DNA of 64,000 nucleotides from the NCBI GenBank assembly GCA_963513935.1, contig OY740768.1:71586877-71650876 (forward strand), written 5' to 3'. Position 1 is the first letter of the stretch, and each line of letters opens with the position of its first letter. Made by a program: the position numbers and the translations under genes. The notes beneath the pieces were generated by a model. That model did not search any database. It had not been told where the DNA came from and saw only the letters and a list, made by a program, of their open reading frames with translations. The stretch is from Aphrophora alni. Taxonomy: Eukaryota > Arthropoda > Insecta > Hemiptera > Aphrophoridae. Positions 12,484-25,269 of this stretch are shown piece by piece.

Positions 12484-12790
12484 CATGGCAGCAACTCACC
12501 ACAAATATGAATAATGATTTTTAACTAAGAAAGTTATTGCTTAGTACATTTTGCCAAAAGGCAGCAACATGTCACATATATTAATGATGATTTTAACTAA
12601 GAATATATTTACTTAGTTTATTTTGATACAATTCATCAACACAAAAAGTAGATTAAAAATTATTTAAATTTAAACCTTATTGCTTACTTTATTTGTGGTA
12701 CATGACAGCAACACATAACAAACCAAAATGATGATTTTTAACTAAAAAAGTTATTGCTAAGTTTATTTTTGGTATGTTGTAGCTTCACAT
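12484..12790. repeat. Degenerate tandem repeat, period about 72-76 bp
   Basis: Units start at about 12,484, 12,560, 12,631, 12,701 and a partial one at about 12,775. The best conserved parts are GGCAGCAAC or GACAGCAAC at the head, GATGATTTTTAACTAA in the middle and a TTAGTTTATTTT-like tail. The third unit is heavily decayed. Confidence 0.65.
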
Positions 12791-12825
12791 CACATACATT
12801 AATAAATATGTAAAGTCAAAATCAA

Positions 12826-13180
12826 GTCAATAACACTTCTTAAAATCTTACTCATTGGTATAGTCTAGGCCTAAGATTTGTTTTGAATTTTTAAAACTGT
12901 AGTACGTATTCAGCAATTTTAAGTGTGTTTATTATATTTTATATGTGCAAAAATTACTAAATTTATATGCAAAAATAATATGAAGTTTAAAACACTTTCC
13001 AAAATATTACACACTGGTATAGATTAGGCCTATAATTTCATCGTTCTTAAAATTATTAAAGCTGTTGGACCTAATCAGCTGTTATAATTAAGTAAAATGT
13101 CTTGGCCAGACCTAACCTATATTTGTGTTGAACTATTAAATCTGATGTACCTATTCAGCTGTTATAAATGAATATTAGTA
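12826..13180. repeat. Degenerate tandem repeat, about three diverged units
   Basis: Units at about 12,826, 12,988 and 13,097 share AACACTT.., CTGGTATAG followed by TAGGCCTA, and a TATTCAGC or AATCAGCTGTTATAA tail. Spacing is irregular (about 160 and 110 bp), so parts have been lost. It adjoins the 12.5-kb repeat. Confidence 0.5.
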
Positions 13181-13435
13181 CATTGGTGGTTATGATAACT
13201 TAGTTTCTTTGTTATAATATTATTTAATCTTCATCTCGCTTTCTGACTGATAAGAGATTTATTAGTATAGAATTAATAATTATCGACTGTTTAAAAATCT
13301 GCTCACTTTGAAATAACGAAAAAATTATAAGAACTCGTGCTACTTTTGCACTGAATTATTTTTAAGTTAAAATGTTTTGTTCGTGTTTTTATTGGTTCCT
13401 ACTACCTGGATTGTTAAATTATTAATATTTTTATT

Positions 13436-13836
13436 ATATACTTACCTTCAAACAATCACTTATTTTCAGATACGTTTGACTGAAGTTTCGACATCACATT
13501 GTAATTGTCGAATGCGAGAATTTTTATATATTTTTTATATTACACAATCAAATCACATCACTCTTACACATAAACACATAAAATTTCATTTACAAAACTA
13601 TAAAATAATCACCATTTCTGGGTCGTTAAAATATATAATCACGCTATCACTCAATACACCCTCTGTCGAGCTGACTAAATTTATAGTTTTATACATGAAA
13701 TATGGTTTTGTGTAAGTATAATGTGATTTAATTGTGGAATATAAGAAAAATCGTCTTGTCTTCGACAATGAAAGTGTGATGTCGAAACTGCAGTCAGACG
13801 TATCTGATATAAGTGATTGTTTGAAGGTTAGTATAG
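13436..13836. mobile_element. Fold-back (long inverted repeat) element, about 400 bp
   Basis: The arms 13,437-13,606 and about 13,677-13,835 are inverted copies, about 80% identical by eye, leaving a central loop of only about 70 bases. The outer ends read TATACTTACCTTC on the left and, inverted, TATACTAACCTTC on the right, with TA at both edges (a possible TA target duplication). Each arm, read outward, carries TGTCGAAAC followed by a CAGTC string, like the motif at the ends of the PLE remnants elsewhere in the window. No coding capacity; open frames across it are by-products of the palindrome. It could be a MITE or an inverted pair of PLE terminal repeats. Confidence 0.75.
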
Positions 13837-13839
13837 AAT

Positions 13840-16300
13840 ACAAATATAAGAATGTTTCTTTGGCATGTATTGTTCTAGCACAGAATCACATAGTAGCCGA
13901 CTGATTCGTAATTAATTTACTGTGCAAGCACATTTATTTTCATATTTCCGTTAAAATCTTTCGTTCCTCCGAATTCAATTTCACTGCACCACAATCAATT
14001 TCCGCACAGGGCGTAAAGATTTTGGGTTTTATATACTGTATGCATTGTATTAATACTATTTTCCTTCACAATAGATTGTATGTATTGTAAATTGACTTAC
14101 ATTGTCCTTCTCTGGACCACAGAATATAAGGCGCTTTTGTATTGAAACATCTACAGACATAAAACTCACCTGCATTTAAACCGTAGTGTAAATCACGTTA
14201 ATAGAATAAAAAGTTCTACAAATTATTGTTGACGGTTATAAAAACTGTAATTCTACCAATTAACAAAGTGTGATTATATACTAACGAGCAACGTAATAAT
14301 ATTCACAATTGTTTAGTTGTATGTATTTCTAATAAATCTTTGTTGTTTAAATAATCTAACTAAACAAATTTTAAAACAAACCCGAGCCCAGAGAACGTGA
14401 GCATAATAAATGGGGCCCCTGCGTTCTTGCTCTGGAAGGTGGAAATTTATTGAACTATTCTTTACTTTTAATGGAGGTCCACTAAATTAACAGCGTCTAT
14501 GCATATATTATATAACAGTTTTACCTAATTGTATCACGTATAATGAATATTTTACATAGTATGTTATGAATTGCACAAAACTTCAAAATTGGTTTTAAAC
14601 ATGTTTTTCTCTATAAAATAATGATAATAATATTTAGTTGAAAAAGTGATCTTGTAGATGTCTCTAATGAAATTATTAGTTATTTATATATTAAAATTCT
14701 ATTTCAATTAAGTACATAAATTATAGTAGACAAATTTCAAATTTATTATAATTTTTCTATCTTATAAGGAGATGACTCTAAATCAATTCAGATACCGGTT
14801 TTCAATAATGTTCTCTATAAGGAAAATATTTTGATACTAAAAACAAAAATTGAACATATTATAGCATGAATATTCTTCACATCAGGTAGACTGCTTGTCC
14901 TTTATACATGATCATAATCATTCAATTGAACTTTTATTTTTCAGGCTTTTAGAATCGTGTAATTCGTTTTTTTTTCGTGTCAGGCTTTTTTAAATTTGTA
15001 ATTTGTGTGTATTATTTTATTTTTAATTTAACTACAAGTTAGGAAAAATTTTTCTGGTTATAAAAGAGCATTGTGGTTTTGGACAATAAGACCATGACAC
15101 CTTGTGCTTAAATTCGCTATATTTTACAGATGCATAGCTACACATTTATTGCTCGAAAATCTAGAGAAAGGAATTACAACTATTTTTACGAGATCAGCAT
15201 TAGCTCAAAATCATAGCAATCTAAAAGCATATGCAAGGAGTTTACTACGTCTGTTCTCTGCTCTGGCAGATGTCGGTTTCTTAGTTTCCAAACGACACAC
15301 CATATTGTAATATATTTCCTCTAAATAGTTAATTCATAGTGTAGAAATTACTTTGGCGGCTACCTCTACATCGGCCAAAATAGTAACAGTAATCTATATT
15401 CTGCTCTTTAGATATTGTTCTGCGGGCATTAAAAAAAAACATTATTTAATTAAAATATAAAGCAAAAGAGACTATTAAATACACAACAGGAAAAATATGA
15501 GTTACCAAATTACTAATATAAAACTAAATCATAATCGCTATTATAAGGAATGCGCAATACACACAAATAGTTAATTTAATGAAAAGAAAAACACAAACAA
15601 CCTTAAAACACTTGATTCATAAAAATCGTTTAAAAAAATAAATATAGAAATTGGCTACTATCCAGAGAATTATTTACATGAACTCAGTTATACTCTGATA
15701 TGAAAGAACAAAAATTTCAATTAATATTATTATTGGATCATCATGTTTTCTCACACTGGTATTAATATATAATGTGTTAGGAGAAATATTTAAGCTATAC
15801 ATTAGTCTTAAAATGTATATCCTTTTTTAATTTTATCACAAGGATTTAATGAAAAAAAGGCAATTAGGCACCAAAGAAACATGTAGTCGATTGGGGACAG
15901 AAGGCTTACCATCTGTAGAGACTACCTGATGTAACTGATAAATTATTATGTTGTTATACAAATGTTTTTTAACAACAAAATAATAAATAACGTTATTTTA
16001 CGGAAGCCAAAAAAGAATATTTCCACTAAAACAAAATAATTATTGACTAAAACATTACCTTTCATCCACACACAAAATTAAATATTGAAAATATACATAA
16101 AATTAATAAAGATATCCCAACTGTAGGTTGTTGGGGGGTATACAAGAGTCTTTGACTACACTTTGTAGCTACTACTAGTTTGTTATCTATAGTTGGTTTA
16201 GATATTCAACACATGTAATGATAAGAAAATATGCGTGAATAAATTGCTCAATAAATCGTCTATGAAAGCGTAACAAATGGTATGTAAAAACAACAAAGTG
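13840..16300. other. AT-rich sequence, no gene recognised
   Basis: A GC-richer imperfect inverted repeat lies at about 14,386-14,437 (CCAGAG and AACG near the left; CGTT and CTCTGG near the right). Otherwise nothing I can support. Confidence 0.45.
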
Positions 16301-16309
16301 TAATAAACT

Positions 16310-16670
16310 AAAGCTGTTAAAGTATTGTGTTGTATGGACTGTAATTGTGGAAGATAAATGTCTATTAAAACACATAACTTGAGACGTTGCTAAAAGATTA
16401 TTATAATTGACAGAGTAAGGAATGTAGTTGTTGAGCTTAATGTATCTGATAAGGTTGAGCTGGTTTAGGTATCTCGAAAGGATGACTAGAGAGAGTTGGT
16501 AAAGTAATATTTAAAGGTGAATACCAGAAGTAAAAAAGTAAGGGAGAAGACCGAGAAATGCATGGAAAGGAGATGATGATGATTGCGTCTAAAGATTTAA
16601 ACAAAGAAAATAAGAGAAGACGGCAGATGGGGTGCAGATGTAATTCAGACAACTGCACCAGTTATAAAAA
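16310..16670 (+). pseudogene. Non-LTR retrotransposon ORF2 C-terminal relic
   Basis: Plus-strand reading shows the tail found at the end of many LINE reverse transcriptases. Near the start comes a broken CCMDCNCGR..MSIKTHNLRRC (compare the family's YGSETW...LLKT..KFLRRI). Then come DRVRNVVVELNVSDKVEL, WFRYLERMTRESW (family W.GH..RM), GRRPRNAWKGD (family GRPRK.W.D) and GADV.Q reached by a frame change. There are several stops and at least one frameshift. No RT catalytic motif is present, so this is a 5'-truncated dead copy. No clear poly(A) tail was found; the T-runs at about 16,967-16,999 are in the other orientation. Confidence 0.65.
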
Positions 16671-16966
16671 AGCTTGAAGAGAACAATAACACGTAGAATA
16701 CTTTAAACATCGATAAAAATTCAAATAAATAATACAAAATTTTAGTTGAAAGTAGTCAAATCTATAATATGTAAACAAATCTGATGAACTGACCTGAGAA
16801 GTAATATTTTATTTTTATTTCTAATGATAATTATTTGCATCTGAATTGCATGTATCATACTCACACTAATTAATTTAAGCTCAGTGCGCTGTAAACCCTG
16901 TCTCTTGTTACTAGTGAATCGTTTTAAATTGTGCAGCGAAGCTTTTATTAATGTGAATTTCCTCGT

Positions 16967-16999
16967 CATATTTTTTTTTTTTAATTTTTTTTTTTTTTT
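16967..16999. repeat. Poly(T) runs
   Basis: Two T homopolymer runs separated by AA. Possibly the poly(A) tail of a minus-strand retroposon, but no body was identified. Confidence 0.7.
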
Positions 17000-19925
17000 T
17001 ACACATTGGAGGTTATAAAGGAAAGCTTTAATATATCAGTTTACTTTACAGTTGAACAGTATATAAAAAACACTTGTTAACTTTATGACTACAATATCTT
17101 CTGATTCAATGGTTGTATAAAATAAATTTTAATAATTTATACATTAAAATAACACTTAGGCCTACGTATAATTAATATTTTGTAACAATTAGTTAAAATG
17201 TATTTCTAATGATATCAACTTTTATTGTATAAAAAAAGATATTTTCGACAATAGTTTTACTTTTGTACTACACTATTGACATGGTTTGTTAAACCTAATC
17301 TGCTACCAAACAGATCTAAACTGTGAATTTATACGCCATATCAAATGTAATATTCATTCTCGACTTTCAGTTAAATCAACAGTATTTTATCGTAAGTTCA
17401 TGTTTATAAACGAGAAAATATAAACCAAACACGTATGTTTTAATATTTACGTAATTAAAATATTTTCTTGAGAGTACAGATGTTTCAAATACTTATTAAG
17501 AATAATGTATAAACTCTACTATCTATTACGTTTATCATTAGTGAAAACTTGGTTATTCTTCCGTTCTGAAAAAAACAAAATCATTCATTTATAATTAAAT
17601 AGAAATAAGTATCAAAACGTTTTACATGATTTTCAATCGTGATTTTCCACTACAAATTTCAATTTATGAATTTATCCATTTTATTTATGTCCATACGTGT
17701 CTTTCATGAACTATATTTTTTTGTAAATAGGGGTCTTACATTTTGCATCTTAATTTTTACTTGGTTTCGATATTTTTTAATGACTTTATCAAAAAGTTAA
17801 GCTCAATAAATTGTAGTGCAATTTGAAGTACTTTTTTAGGATTCTCTCTTTTGTAACATAGCTTTAAATGGGAGTTGATAAACTATGTTAGTGATAGTGA
17901 TGATAAAAACATGCCTGAATATAATTCTTTATCACTTAAAAATTCAAATATGTAGTATTGTTCATCCTAATTGAATACATACCTGATATTCAAAACAGTT
18001 AGTTTCTTATATCATTTTGGAAGATTTTTGATTTTGTATCTAAATGAAAAATTCAAATGACTCAAAGTACAAAAAGAAGGTTCGGTCCTGGGAATGATTC
18101 GATTTTATTATATTATAGAGTAAACGAATAAAATCAATATTTTGTATGTTTTTTGACCAGCTATAATAAAATATCCCTAGACCCATTTTTTAAGACGAAG
18201 AAGTTTATTTGACAAAAAGTCAGTATCTGGCCATCGAATACTCCAAAATCGAAAGTGAAAAATAAATTTTGAAAAAAATAGTAACACATTTTGATAAATA
18301 ATATACTTTTAATATAATGAATTGAAATTTAAGATAATTTAATTTAATTTTTGTACATAGTAGTTGTATAGTATTTATAGGCAATATGAGCACAATTTGA
18401 TATTCATGAAATACATTTATTTTTCGTATTGAATACATGTTGTTTTTAAATTTCAACAATTGAGGAAGTAACAAAGATATATTTCCATAGTATGTGATCT
18501 TCAAATCTGCTTTTAATTAGATAAGAAGGATTTCATTGAAAATTGATCAAACTTTAAGATGAAATCCGCGGTTTCTTTACAGTAAATTAAATCATTAAAT
18601 TTATTTAACAAAACTTATTGTAATTGTAATTTGTTTACAAAATGAACAAATCCATACGTTTGTGTAAAGTATAATTTTATGTCTTATTTTATTCGTGCTG
18701 TTGAAAAGAACACAATACATTAGCTAGTCCTAAAATATAGAACCTTGAAAATCAATATTAAAAAAAATTATTTGATAATATAAGAAAGCATACATTTTTG
18801 GTAATATTTAATTCAACTTTTCAAACAATAAACACGTTAAATAAATAGTTATAAATGTTGCAGTGTTGTTTGAAAAGTTAACATGAAAATTATGTGATCA
18901 GTAAGTTGTTATAACCTATCTTATTGTGATTTATGTAACCTCTGTAATAGAGGTGAATTTAGGTGATTATAAATTGTTTCGAGTTTGTGTTTCTATACTC
19001 CTGTTTCTCTGCATGTAAAATAAATAGAATTAAATGTATCAAATAAATGAAACATATACATTAAAAACTATTATTTAAAAATCATATTCATGTTTTCAGT
19101 TTGTTACAGAATAATATGTTTCACTTATTTTGTTTTTTAAAACTTACTTATTTGTTAAAGTTAGTGTGATTTGTAAGAATAAAACAAATTATATATACAT
19201 AATATACTCCCATAATGTTAAAAAATGTAATACTTTTATTTGATCCAAAACCAATAACATATGTTTACGTTTAAATGTGAGTTTGATATACAATCGTTTC
19301 CCTGTAAAACAGTAAACGAAAAATATAATAATAAGGAGAAAACACAAAAACCATGACAGTTTCTAAACTTATCCCACGCAAAATATAAAAGAAACAATAT
19401 TTCTGTTAAAGGAAGAGAACTACCAACATTTTATCACAACATAGAAAGAGATTTAAAAATTAATTAATTGAGACGCAAGACATCTCTAAATTGATGGAAT
19501 TAGTCGAAATAGGATTAAATTTAGCGTAAAATGCACAAATTACGAAACACGTGTTGCGCTTATATAAAAGAAACACCTTCTCATAATAAATTATATTTAA
19601 GACGGTTTTCGCTACTTTCAGAACTGCTGTTTTCCATTTATTTTTTCTCTTTTACGATTAGCCGTTTCTCTCAATAATTTTATATATTTAAATCGTAAAA
19701 CATACATATTTAAATTACACATATTAGTAGTTGAAATTTAACTGATGCTGTAAAGAGAAATATGCTTGAAATTTATTTTATAAGAATAATAAATATAGTA
19801 AGACCAAAGTTTAGTTATATATTTACTAGTTACAATTAAAACAATCCTACATTGTTTACGAAGATGGTATAAAAAACACTAGTAGGTGGCTAGCTCAAAC
19901 GCAAGTAGACTCTGTTCTTTTATGT
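17000..19925. other. AT-rich sequence, nothing recognised
   Basis: No frame, repeat array or element relic I can support on either strand. Confidence 0.45.
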
Positions 19926-19929
19926 AGTT

Positions 19930-20690
19930 CGGCCTCCAAGCGTCCGCCACGCCCTCTAACTGTACATCTAGCCTACAAGCGTCGTAAAACCCTCTAACGG
20001 TCCATCAACGCCTCTATCTATCATCTAGCTTCCAAGGGTCCACCAAGATCTCTAACTGTCCATCAATGCCTCTCACTGTCATCTAGCCTCCAAGGGTCCA
20101 CCAAGCTCTTCAACTGTCCATCAACGCCTCTAACTGTCATCTATCCTCCAACCGTTCGTAAAGCCTTCTAACTGTCCATCAACGCCACTAACTATCATCT
20201 AGCCTCTAAGGGTCCACCAAGCTCTCTAACTGTCAATCAACGCCTTCTAATTGCCATCTAGCCTCCAAGCGTCCGTAAAACCTTCTAACTGTCCATCAAC
20301 GCCTCTAACTATTATCTAGCCTCTAAGGGTTCATTAAGCTCTCTAACTGTCCATCAATGCCTCTAACTGTCCATCAACGCCTCTAACTATCATCTAGCCT
20401 CTAAGGGTCCAACAAGCTCTCTAACTGTCCATCAACGCATCTAACTGTCATCTAGCCTCTAACCTCCGTAAAACCTTCTAACTGTCCATCAACGCCTCTA
20501 ACTATCATCTAGCCTCCTAGGGTCCACCAAGCTCTCTAACTGTCCATCAACGCCTCTAACTGTCATGTAGCCTCCAAGCGTCCGTAAAACCTTCTAACTG
20601 TCCATCAACGCCTCTAACTGTCATCTAGACTCCAAGCGTCCGCCAAGCCCACTAACTGTCCACCATACCCGCTTACTGTTCCACCAAACT
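19930..20690. repeat. Nested minisatellite, about 57-58 bp units in dimers of about 115 bp
   Basis: About 13 units. Each is built from three related sub-units of about 18-20 bases: a CTCTAACTGTCCATCAACGC type, a CTCTAACTGTCATCTAG type and a CCTCCAAGCGTCCGTAAAAC type. The third sub-unit alternates between AAGCGTCCGTAAAAC and AAGGGTCCACCAAGCT versions, giving a dimer near 115 bp: the GTAAAA landmarks fall at about 19,981, 20,156, 20,271, 20,464 and 20,580. An extra 20-base sub-unit is inserted near 20,350. The plus strand is rich in C and poor in G, unlike its AT-rich surroundings. No sustained open frame. Confidence 0.92.
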
Positions 20691-22080
20691 CAATACTGAA
20701 ATGTTGTGTTTTTAAAAACATGATTTACCTTACTACATATTTCACATTTATGTCCCTATACACTTTAGAAAACATTTCTAGTTATCAAAGTAAAAAACAG
20801 ATATAATTAATTTTATTATTGGATTTCTTTTGTAACTAAACTACAACAGTTTATTGGTTTTAGTCTCGCACGGCAGAGTTTTGACATAAGTGGATATGAC
20901 ATAGGTCTAATTCACTGTAGAATAATAAAATTACAGTACTTATAATGTACTGTATCATACGAGATCAATAAATGAAAAGTAATAATCGTAATTTTAATAT
21001 TTCGTTTAACAATACTGTTTTATAATAATTAAAAATTATAATAAAACAATAATTTTAGAGAACATTGTGATTCCAATTAAGCAACCAAATATTTTCTTAT
21101 ACTCTAAAAATAATTGATTGTTAAACATTCTTCATACTTTAACCGTTTTATTAAAATGATTGTTTCGTATGAAGTTCATATGATCAGAATTAGATCAGGT
21201 GTCTTAATGTCTTTTGAGTCTTAAGTAAAACACGATTTTATCAATAGAAGTACATTATTAATTACTTAAGACACCCTTTGTAATATCATTTATTAATATT
21301 AAGGGAGGGTGATTATCTGAAAATATTTAGTTAATCATGCAATACAATCAAAAATTGTTTTGTATTTTGGTTTGACTTCATTAAAAACTGTGGCGTCAAA
21401 ATAGAGGGGGGTGAATTGCTTTTTAATGTTTTAATTTGGAGTGCTTCTATGAAATTTGACGTGATCTCCATATACCACACACATTTTAATATTCTAAAAA
21501 TTCACGAATTCTTTTTATGAACGATTTTTTTTTACCGAAGTAATTGAAAAGGCATATTCGTTTTTTATGTTTAAGAACAATGTCCAGTCAGTGTAACTAA
21601 AAAAGACGTTACATTTACTTTCATGAAATTTCAAAATCCATAGTAACAACAGGATATTGGAACTGTTTAAAATAACATTTAACAGTTCAAATTTTGTCTA
21701 CTTTCCTTTTGTGTGGTAAATGAGTGATTTCAATTTACTATATAAATTATATAGTTTGATTATTATTTATATTACTAGAATTTAATTTTTTAAGCCTATA
21801 CTTTTACACTATAGTGTGTTTTAAAATAACACACGGGAGGAAGTTAAATGCTTTAGTTGGCAACAATTTGTCAGGATTTATTTTCAATTATTCATATAAC
21901 TCAACCGTGTGGTACAGCCGTTATCATATCAACCCTAGAAAACATCTGGTTGGCTATAACACTTGTCAGTTAAACAATGGCAAACTCTGAATTACATTTA
22001 AATATTATATTATACAAAAGAAATATCATATACCTTATTAATTATAGCATAAAAATTGTTACATTTCTTGTGTTTATTAT
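20691..22080. other. AT-rich sequence, nothing recognised
   Basis: No supported gene or element. Short G-run (GAGGGGGG) near 21,404-21,411. Confidence 0.45.
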
Positions 22081-22084
22081 ATTC

Positions 22085-22086
<2 letters not shown>

Positions 22087-22139
<53 letters not shown>

Positions 22140-22173
22140 TTATATGTATATATATATATATATTTATATATAA
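22087..22173. repeat. (AT)n microsatellite, interrupted
   Basis: An AT array with interruptions near 22,134-22,148 and 22,163. Apparent open frames that read YIYIYI through it are artefacts of the repeat. Confidence 0.97.
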
Positions 22174-23056
22174 TATTTGTTAATTATTTGTATAATTCTG
22201 TGTCATATGGACTCTTTAAAATTATAAAAATAATAAATAATTGTTGTATGTTTTTGTAAAATTAGCTTTATCCTGCATATATAGAACAATTGGGTAGCAA
22301 ACACAAGGCTAATCCTCTTTAACACACAATAATTCTGGTTTGATATTAATAGGGAGCTAATACTTCAAGCTTCAAATTGGTAGTTTTAATTTTGTTCTAG
22401 TTATTTATCCATATGCCGTCTTAAAACAACTGTTAACTGTCACCCTCTGCTTACATGTGTTCATAACTTTACTGTGTTGCTAAAATCGTGTCATTCATAC
22501 AAAAGTCGAAATTTATGAACGATATACAAAAGCGATATTTAGAAGTTAAGAACGAATATTTCAAGCAGCACTTATATAATAAAGATATATCATAATCTGG
22601 GTCGATAAAATCTATTTGTCCTTCTTCATATTTTCAAGATTTTAACAATATGTTATCATTACAAATATTTTAATATACTAATAAATAATTTCACTATATA
22701 CATCGCGCATTGCTGAAATTTTTCTTGATTTGTTTATAACTTGTTAGAATGTGCATTAACGATATTAATTTCTTTTAGAAATTTCTTTTTATTACAATTG
22801 TTATTATTAAATAATATCACTATGATATTTTTATATACATGAACGATTTTAGGTTCATTTTGAAAAAACTCAAAAAAATTCAGGAATTATAATGCTTCTT
22901 TTTCTTATAAGTCCTATTACCATACACTATCACTATGAATATTTTCTTTATATATATGTAGTTTGGACAACTTTACTTAAATTAAAGTGTTTTATAGAAA
23001 TGTTAGATGATGTTTTCTAAAAAAAATATGAATTATTTTGTTTGTTTAAGTCTTGA

Positions 23057-23400
23057 AAGCGATTTTATTTATTATACGTGGATTGTAAAATTTATGATAT
23101 TTTCTTCAAACAATAAATAAATTAATACGTTGATGTACCTATAGAGAGCGATTTTATTTTATGTTACGTGAATTGTAAAAATGTTCTTTTTCTCACTCAA
23201 AAAACACGATTTAATACGTTTACAACGTATTGTAAACGTTTTCACCTAATAAATCCTTTATTGTAAAAACGTGTTGGGGTTCTCGCTCAAAAAATGCATG
23301 AATTAGTATGTTTATTTTAATATTGCAAACTACTTTACTTTACAAATTGCGTCTTTTTTTAAATCCTCTTTATTCTCGCTCAAAAATACATTAGTAAATA
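23057..23400. repeat. Degenerate tandem repeat, period about 85-95 bp
   Basis: AGCGATTTTATTT recurs at about 23,058 and 23,148, and TCTC(G/A)CTCAAAAA at about 23,193, 23,281 and 23,373, with ATTGTAAA strings between. About four decayed units. Confidence 0.5.
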
Positions 23401-25265
23401 TTAAAATAATCATTCAAGTTTTTTTTAAATTTGTTGAATTAAAACAAATAAAGGATGTAATTTTGTAGTGTAACTCATTTTCCTAAATTTGTTATAACAT
23501 ATATTATTTATTTAATTCTAAATAGGATAATATTTTGTATGTTTGAATTGTTCAATAAAGGATACATTCTAATGGTAAAAGAATTCCTTGGCCTATGGAA
23601 CAATACATTGTAATTTACTTGGTTATTTTATTGTAGAGATGAAAATTTTCTATTTATATTTAAATCTTAGAAGATTTTCTGTTTTTAAGACTATTATCCT
23701 GCGTATCATATATTTATTATAATTATCAGTTGTGGTGTTCAGTGGAAGTACTCGAAGCTCTGGAAGCAACATTTAATGAACTTCCTGTGATTTATACAAG
23801 GACTACAGGTAGGTTTTGGAGGAGGTAAGGTAGAATATGTAAAAAGAATAAACAATAGTGTGTGGCTTTCACCTTACATAAAGTAAGGAAAAAATCAATA
23901 ATAATTACGAAAGAGCAATGTATGTTTTATTGTATATTTTAGAGTGTTGTCAAAAAACCAACAACAATAATTTTGCATATTAAAATATTTATATAATTAT
24001 GTAATAATGTTTGCATAAAAATAATTATTTCAAAATATGTAGGATTGTCTATATATTAATTTTAAATTGTCAAATACTTCCACTCTAATAGAAACCAATC
24101 GAATAATTTTAAAAGCATTTATGTATATAGTAAAATATTTGTCTTACTTGATCACTTAATCTTTTATTTAGAATTTATTAATTTTAATTGCAATGTAACA
24201 ATAATTATGAAACAAAGGTAAACATTGAATTACCAATTTTCTTTACATTAGACGAACTGAAGTTATATAATAAAGTATTTGTTGTTACAATTAGGAATTA
24301 AGCTGTAACAGATTGTAAGCAATTTGTGTTGGAAAACAGACAAATGAAGAAGCAAGCTGATTTAACGACCTACCTCATTACCCTCAATTTTATCTAAATT
24401 ATTAAGGAACTTTAGTACTCTTTTTCCAAACAAATGTGTGTGAATAATAAATTGCTTAAATAAATGTTTTAAATCTAATTATATATTTAAACAGTTTTAG
24501 TTTGTGTATAGAGTAAAAATGTTTTCCAATACATTAAGTAAACCACATAATATGGCACTAAATATTTAATATATTACTCATGTAAAAACACTTTAAAATT
24601 TAATGGAAGTCAAATATTTCTTAATTTATTTTAAAACATTTTGTTAATACCTTTACTGAATTGAATATTGAAGAAAACGCCGAAGTTAATGATAATGCGA
24701 TACTATCTGTATTATACAGGTGCAGTTAATTTTACTTATGATGCTTATGGTGGCTAACATGTCACATAAACTGTTGGTTACTAAGCTTGTTTTATCATTC
24801 AACAAATTATCTGTATTTATTTGATATAGTGTGCTCTAGCTATGTTTATTTTTTTTATTAATGTGGAAGGTACTATATAAAAATTAGGACAATCAATATA
24901 CTTTTGAGTATGCCAGTTTGAAGATGCGCATCAACATTATTTAGGACTTCATGATGAAAAACAAACTTGAGTTTATTCTTTGTCATGTACATAACAATCA
25001 CGTGATTTTTTTTTGTAATTCCATATCTTAAACCATGTTTTTTTTTTTTGTATTTCGCATACTCATATTAGGCTTAGGAGATTTCGGCAAGGATGTTAAA
25101 GATAGATTTTTTTTTTTTATGTTTCCAAAGTTTTTGTCAGTTATCGTTGTCTTGTATCCTTTAGCTAGGCAATGAATTGTTTGTAGCTCTTTACTTAACA
25201 AATTCTAACTTGAAGGTGACAAACAAGCAAATGAAAATTTAATGATAAATTGTCCTCTTTCAATG
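23401..25265. other. AT-rich sequence; one possible small exon
   Basis: Nothing recognised except a GC-richer 79-base segment at 23,730-23,808 bounded by good splice-site matches (see findings). Confidence 0.4.
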
Positions 25266-25269
25266 CTAT

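Noticed and set aside
13377..13843. A 112-codon plus-strand and an 81-codon minus-strand frame
   Set aside because: They cover the arms of the 13.4-kb palindrome and have no protein motif.
14386..14437. GC-richer imperfect hairpin as an RNA gene
   Set aside because: Pairing is interrupted and there is no matching copy or recognisable RNA family.
19930..20690. CRISPR-like array
   Set aside because: Units are contiguous and nested without unique spacers, and the genome is eukaryotic in character; it is a minisatellite.
21977..22259. Open frames of 67-68 codons reading YIYIYI
   Set aside because: They run through an AT microsatellite.
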